In this document: positions 62,343-64,000 of the stretch, piece after piece
How positions within the stretch are numbered: the stretch's first letter is position 1
How the letters are laid out: every line of letters begins with the position of its first letter
DNA from: Aquimarina spongiae
GTDB lineage: Bacteria > Bacteroidota > Bacteroidia > Flavobacteriales > Flavobacteriaceae
NCBI RefSeq assembly: GCF_900141785.1
Contig: NZ_FQYP01000005.1
Location: 186,001-250,000, forward strand
Length of the DNA: 64,000 bases
Reading direction: 5' to 3'
The notes under the pieces: generated by a model
Seen by the model: only the letters and a program-made list of their open reading frames with translations
The model's database searches: none
Told to the model about the DNA's origin: nothing
Position numbers and translations under genes: made by a program

Positions 62343-62837
62343 ATGAATACACCAAAAGTAAGGCTAACCTTAGACCGATTTGACATTATTATAGAAATAC
62401 TCGGTGTTTTAGGGGTAGTATTATTGATCGCACTGCCTATTTTACATTATAATGATTTACCAGAATCTATTCCCCGTCATTATGGAGTTGATGGTGAACC
62501 TGATGGCTTTGGTCAAAAAAATGTAATTTGGACCTTACCCCTTGTGGGGATAGCTTTATATATAGGATTGAGTGTTTTAACTCGATATCCTCATTTGTTT
62601 AATTATCCAAATGATATCACCGAAGAAAACAAGGTAAGACAATATACCATAGGTGCCAAAATGGTACGAACGATAAAAACCATTATTATGGGTAGTTTTA
62701 CTTATATCATTTACATCACCATTCAAAATGCTTTATACGGTAAACAGGGGTTAGGAAACTACTTTTTGATCGTTTTTCTTGGATTAATTTTTGGTGCAAT
62801 AGGTTATTTTATTTTTCAATCTGTAAAGAAACAATAG
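62343..62837 (+). CDS. DUF1648-type integral membrane protein
   Basis: The 164-residue protein has four hydrophobic segments. It has the DUF1648 pattern near the N-terminus: IALPILHYNDLPESIPRHYG followed by DGEPDGFG. Upstream in-frame codons to 62256 would overlap the preceding gene and code for unlikely sequence, so the ATG at 62343 is preferred. Membrane proteins of this family are often regulatory or sporulation-related in Firmicutes, and no role is known here. Confidence 0.75.
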   Translation: MNTPKVRLTLDRFDIIIEILGVLGVVLLIALPILHYNDLPESIPRHYGVDGEPDGFGQKNVIWTLPLVGIALYIGLSVLTRYPHLFNYPNDITEENKVRQYTIGAKMVRTIKTIIMGSFTYIIYITIQNALYGKQGLGNYFLIVFLGLIFGAIGYFIFQSVKKQ

Positions 62838-62842
62838 ATAAG

Positions 62843-63322
62843 ATGAGAACAGCATATCAACTTGCCAGGCACTTTAAAGAGGCTTTCTATGGTCCAAATA
62901 TGACAGGTAGTAATCTCAATCAACAACTCGAAGGTGTTACCTGGCAGCAAGCTACTGTCCAATTATATGATCTAAATACTATTGCTATATTGGTATATCA
63001 TATTGGTTATTATATAGGGGGTGTGCTTGAAGTGCTGAAAGGAGGGGAGCTTACGATACGAGATAAGTATAGTTTTGATTGCCCTGTCATCGACTCTGAA
63101 GAAAGCTGGCAATCCTTATTGGAGAAAACTTGGAGGGAAGTAGATGAATTTACCGAACTTTTAGGTAAACTATCTGAAGAACAATTACAAAAAAGTTTTG
63201 TGGATGAAAAATATGGGAGTTACCACCGTAATATGATGGGAATTATAGAACATACCCATTATCATCTTGGACAAATTGCGATGATAAAGAAAATACTTCT
63301 GAATGGAAAGATGTTTAAGTAA
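62843..63322 (+). CDS. DinB-like four-helix bundle protein
   Basis: The 159-residue all-helical protein has metal-ligand histidines of the DinB fold in ILVYHIGYYIGG (residue ~55) and EHTHYHLGQIAMIKK near the C-terminus (His-x-x-x-His). Such proteins often act as thiol-dependent transferases or nickel/zinc enzymes, and the specific reaction is unknown. It starts five bases after the DUF1648 gene. Confidence 0.75.
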   Translation: MRTAYQLARHFKEAFYGPNMTGSNLNQQLEGVTWQQATVQLYDLNTIAILVYHIGYYIGGVLEVLKGGELTIRDKYSFDCPVIDSEESWQSLLEKTWREVDEFTELLGKLSEEQLQKSFVDEKYGSYHRNMMGIIEHTHYHLGQIAMIKKILLNGKMFK

Positions 63323-63344
63323 AGTAAATATAAGCTAACACAGA

Positions 63345-64000
63345 ATGAATATAAAATTATTTCTTATTCTGCTTTTTGTTGGGATTCAAGTGAATTCTCA
63401 GGTTTTCAAAAGTTATGAGGAAGCATTAACAAGAGCAGGAGAGGTTGAGCGTTTAATTTTGATGGATAAGAGTTCTAATTCGAATCTAATAGATTATCGA
63501 ATTCAGGAATTCAGGAATTCAGGAATTTGACAGAATTACATATTAGGTTGGCTTCAAGCCAAAATATACCCTCAGAGATTAATCAATTTACACAATTAAA
63601 ACACTTATATATTACATTAGATGTTGATACTAATTTTCCTCAAGAAATATTCAAGATAAAGTCATTAAAAACCTTAAATATTTCTTCAAAAGAACTGATT
63701 TCTATTCCAGCAGGAATTGGAGAATTGATCAATTTGGAGAGATTAACTATTTCAAGTCCAAAATTGAAATATATCCCAACAGATTTAAATGAATTGGTTA
63801 ATTTAAAATATCTAGTTGTTTCAGGTACTTCAGACCTTATTTTTCCTAAAAGTCTTGATCAACTATGCAAACTTGAAGAATTTAGTTGGGGAAATGCGGT
63901 TAGATTTCCAAAGGAAATATTTCAAATACAGTCATTAAAACGAGTTGCTTTTTCCTCAGCCAAATTTCGGTATTTACCTGAAGGCTTTATAAATTTATAT
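63345..64000 (+). pseudogene. secreted leucine-rich-repeat protein, frame broken within an octamer repeat; continues past window
   Basis: A signal peptide (KLFLILLFVGIQVNSQ) and about 45 residues lead into three and a half copies of GAATTCAG (63499-63527). The frame stops there at TGA 63528-63530. One frame over, an open reading frame of leucine-rich repeats continues to the window end (INQFTQLKHLYITL, IPAGIGELINLERLTISS, IPTDLNELVNLKYLVVSG and more). With one octamer fewer the two parts join exactly as RNLTELHIRL. Copy-number change by slipped-strand pairing could therefore switch the gene on. Broken gene or phase-variable gene are both possible. Confidence 0.75.

Noticed and set aside
1..64000. 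CRISPR arrays, tRNA or rRNA genes
   Set aside because: No regularly spaced repeats and no tRNA-like cloverleaf or rRNA signature sequences were recognised anywhere in the window.

Overview
The window comes from a marine-type Bacteroidota, most likely a member of the Flavobacteriaceae (Aquimarina-like; the genus is an inference). The signs are low G+C, almost no Shine-Dalgarno sequences, -7 promoter elements of the form TAnnTTTG, SusC/SusD pairs, Bacteroidota-type arginine genes and an alginate polysaccharide utilisation locus (PUL). I see no tRNA, rRNA, CRISPR array or complete insertion sequence.

Layout. 1-4130: a cut-off DUF2891 gene, an unusual NRAMP-fold transporter and the 5-oxoprolinase genes pxpABC. 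4349-6851: a four-gene signalling module (small protein, membrane protein, NarL-type histidine kinase and response regulator). 6852-14307: branched-chain amino acid operon ilvD-ilvB-ilvN-ilvC-ilvA, preceded by two tandem attenuators, each with its own Ile/Val-rich leader peptide. 14506-15063: a small outer-membrane barrel. 15246-34440 (minus strand): a complete alginate PUL. It has PL7, PL6 and PL17 lyases, KdgF, SusC/SusD, a PKD surface lipoprotein, an MFS transporter, a DEH-reductase-like SDR, KDG kinase and KDPG aldolase, with two GntR/FadR-type regulators. A family of TGGNNNNCCA palindromes marks its promoters, and a probable small RNA lies opposite the susC leader.

34441-46300: arginine/proline operon (GNAT, argG, argC, proC, argD, proA, proB, argF', argB, argE, argH) with an arginine-rich leader peptide. 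46361-48467: remains of a sugar-porter gene, a PfkB sugar kinase and a Tat-exported TIM-barrel isomerase. 49041-58420: acetate block with an InsA-like zinc-ribbon/HTH protein, porin, DUF4212 subunit, sodium:acetate-type symporter, symporter-histidine kinase fusion (CrbS-like), receiver-only regulator and acs. 58468-64000: mixed genes, including a frameshifted GNAT, a lipoprotein subtilase, a cyclase-family hydrolase, a DinB-like protein, and a leucine-rich-repeat gene whose frame is broken inside an octanucleotide repeat.

How it works together. Alginate would be cut outside the cell and at the outer membrane by PL7/PL6, imported through SusCD, reduced to monomers by PL17, linearised by KdgF, reduced by the SDR to KDG, phosphorylated by KdgK and split by Eda to pyruvate and glyceraldehyde-3-phosphate. 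The two amino-acid operons both appear to sense their end products through translated leader peptides, the clearest regulatory theme of the window. Functions are assigned from recognisable motifs and context only; no database search was possible.
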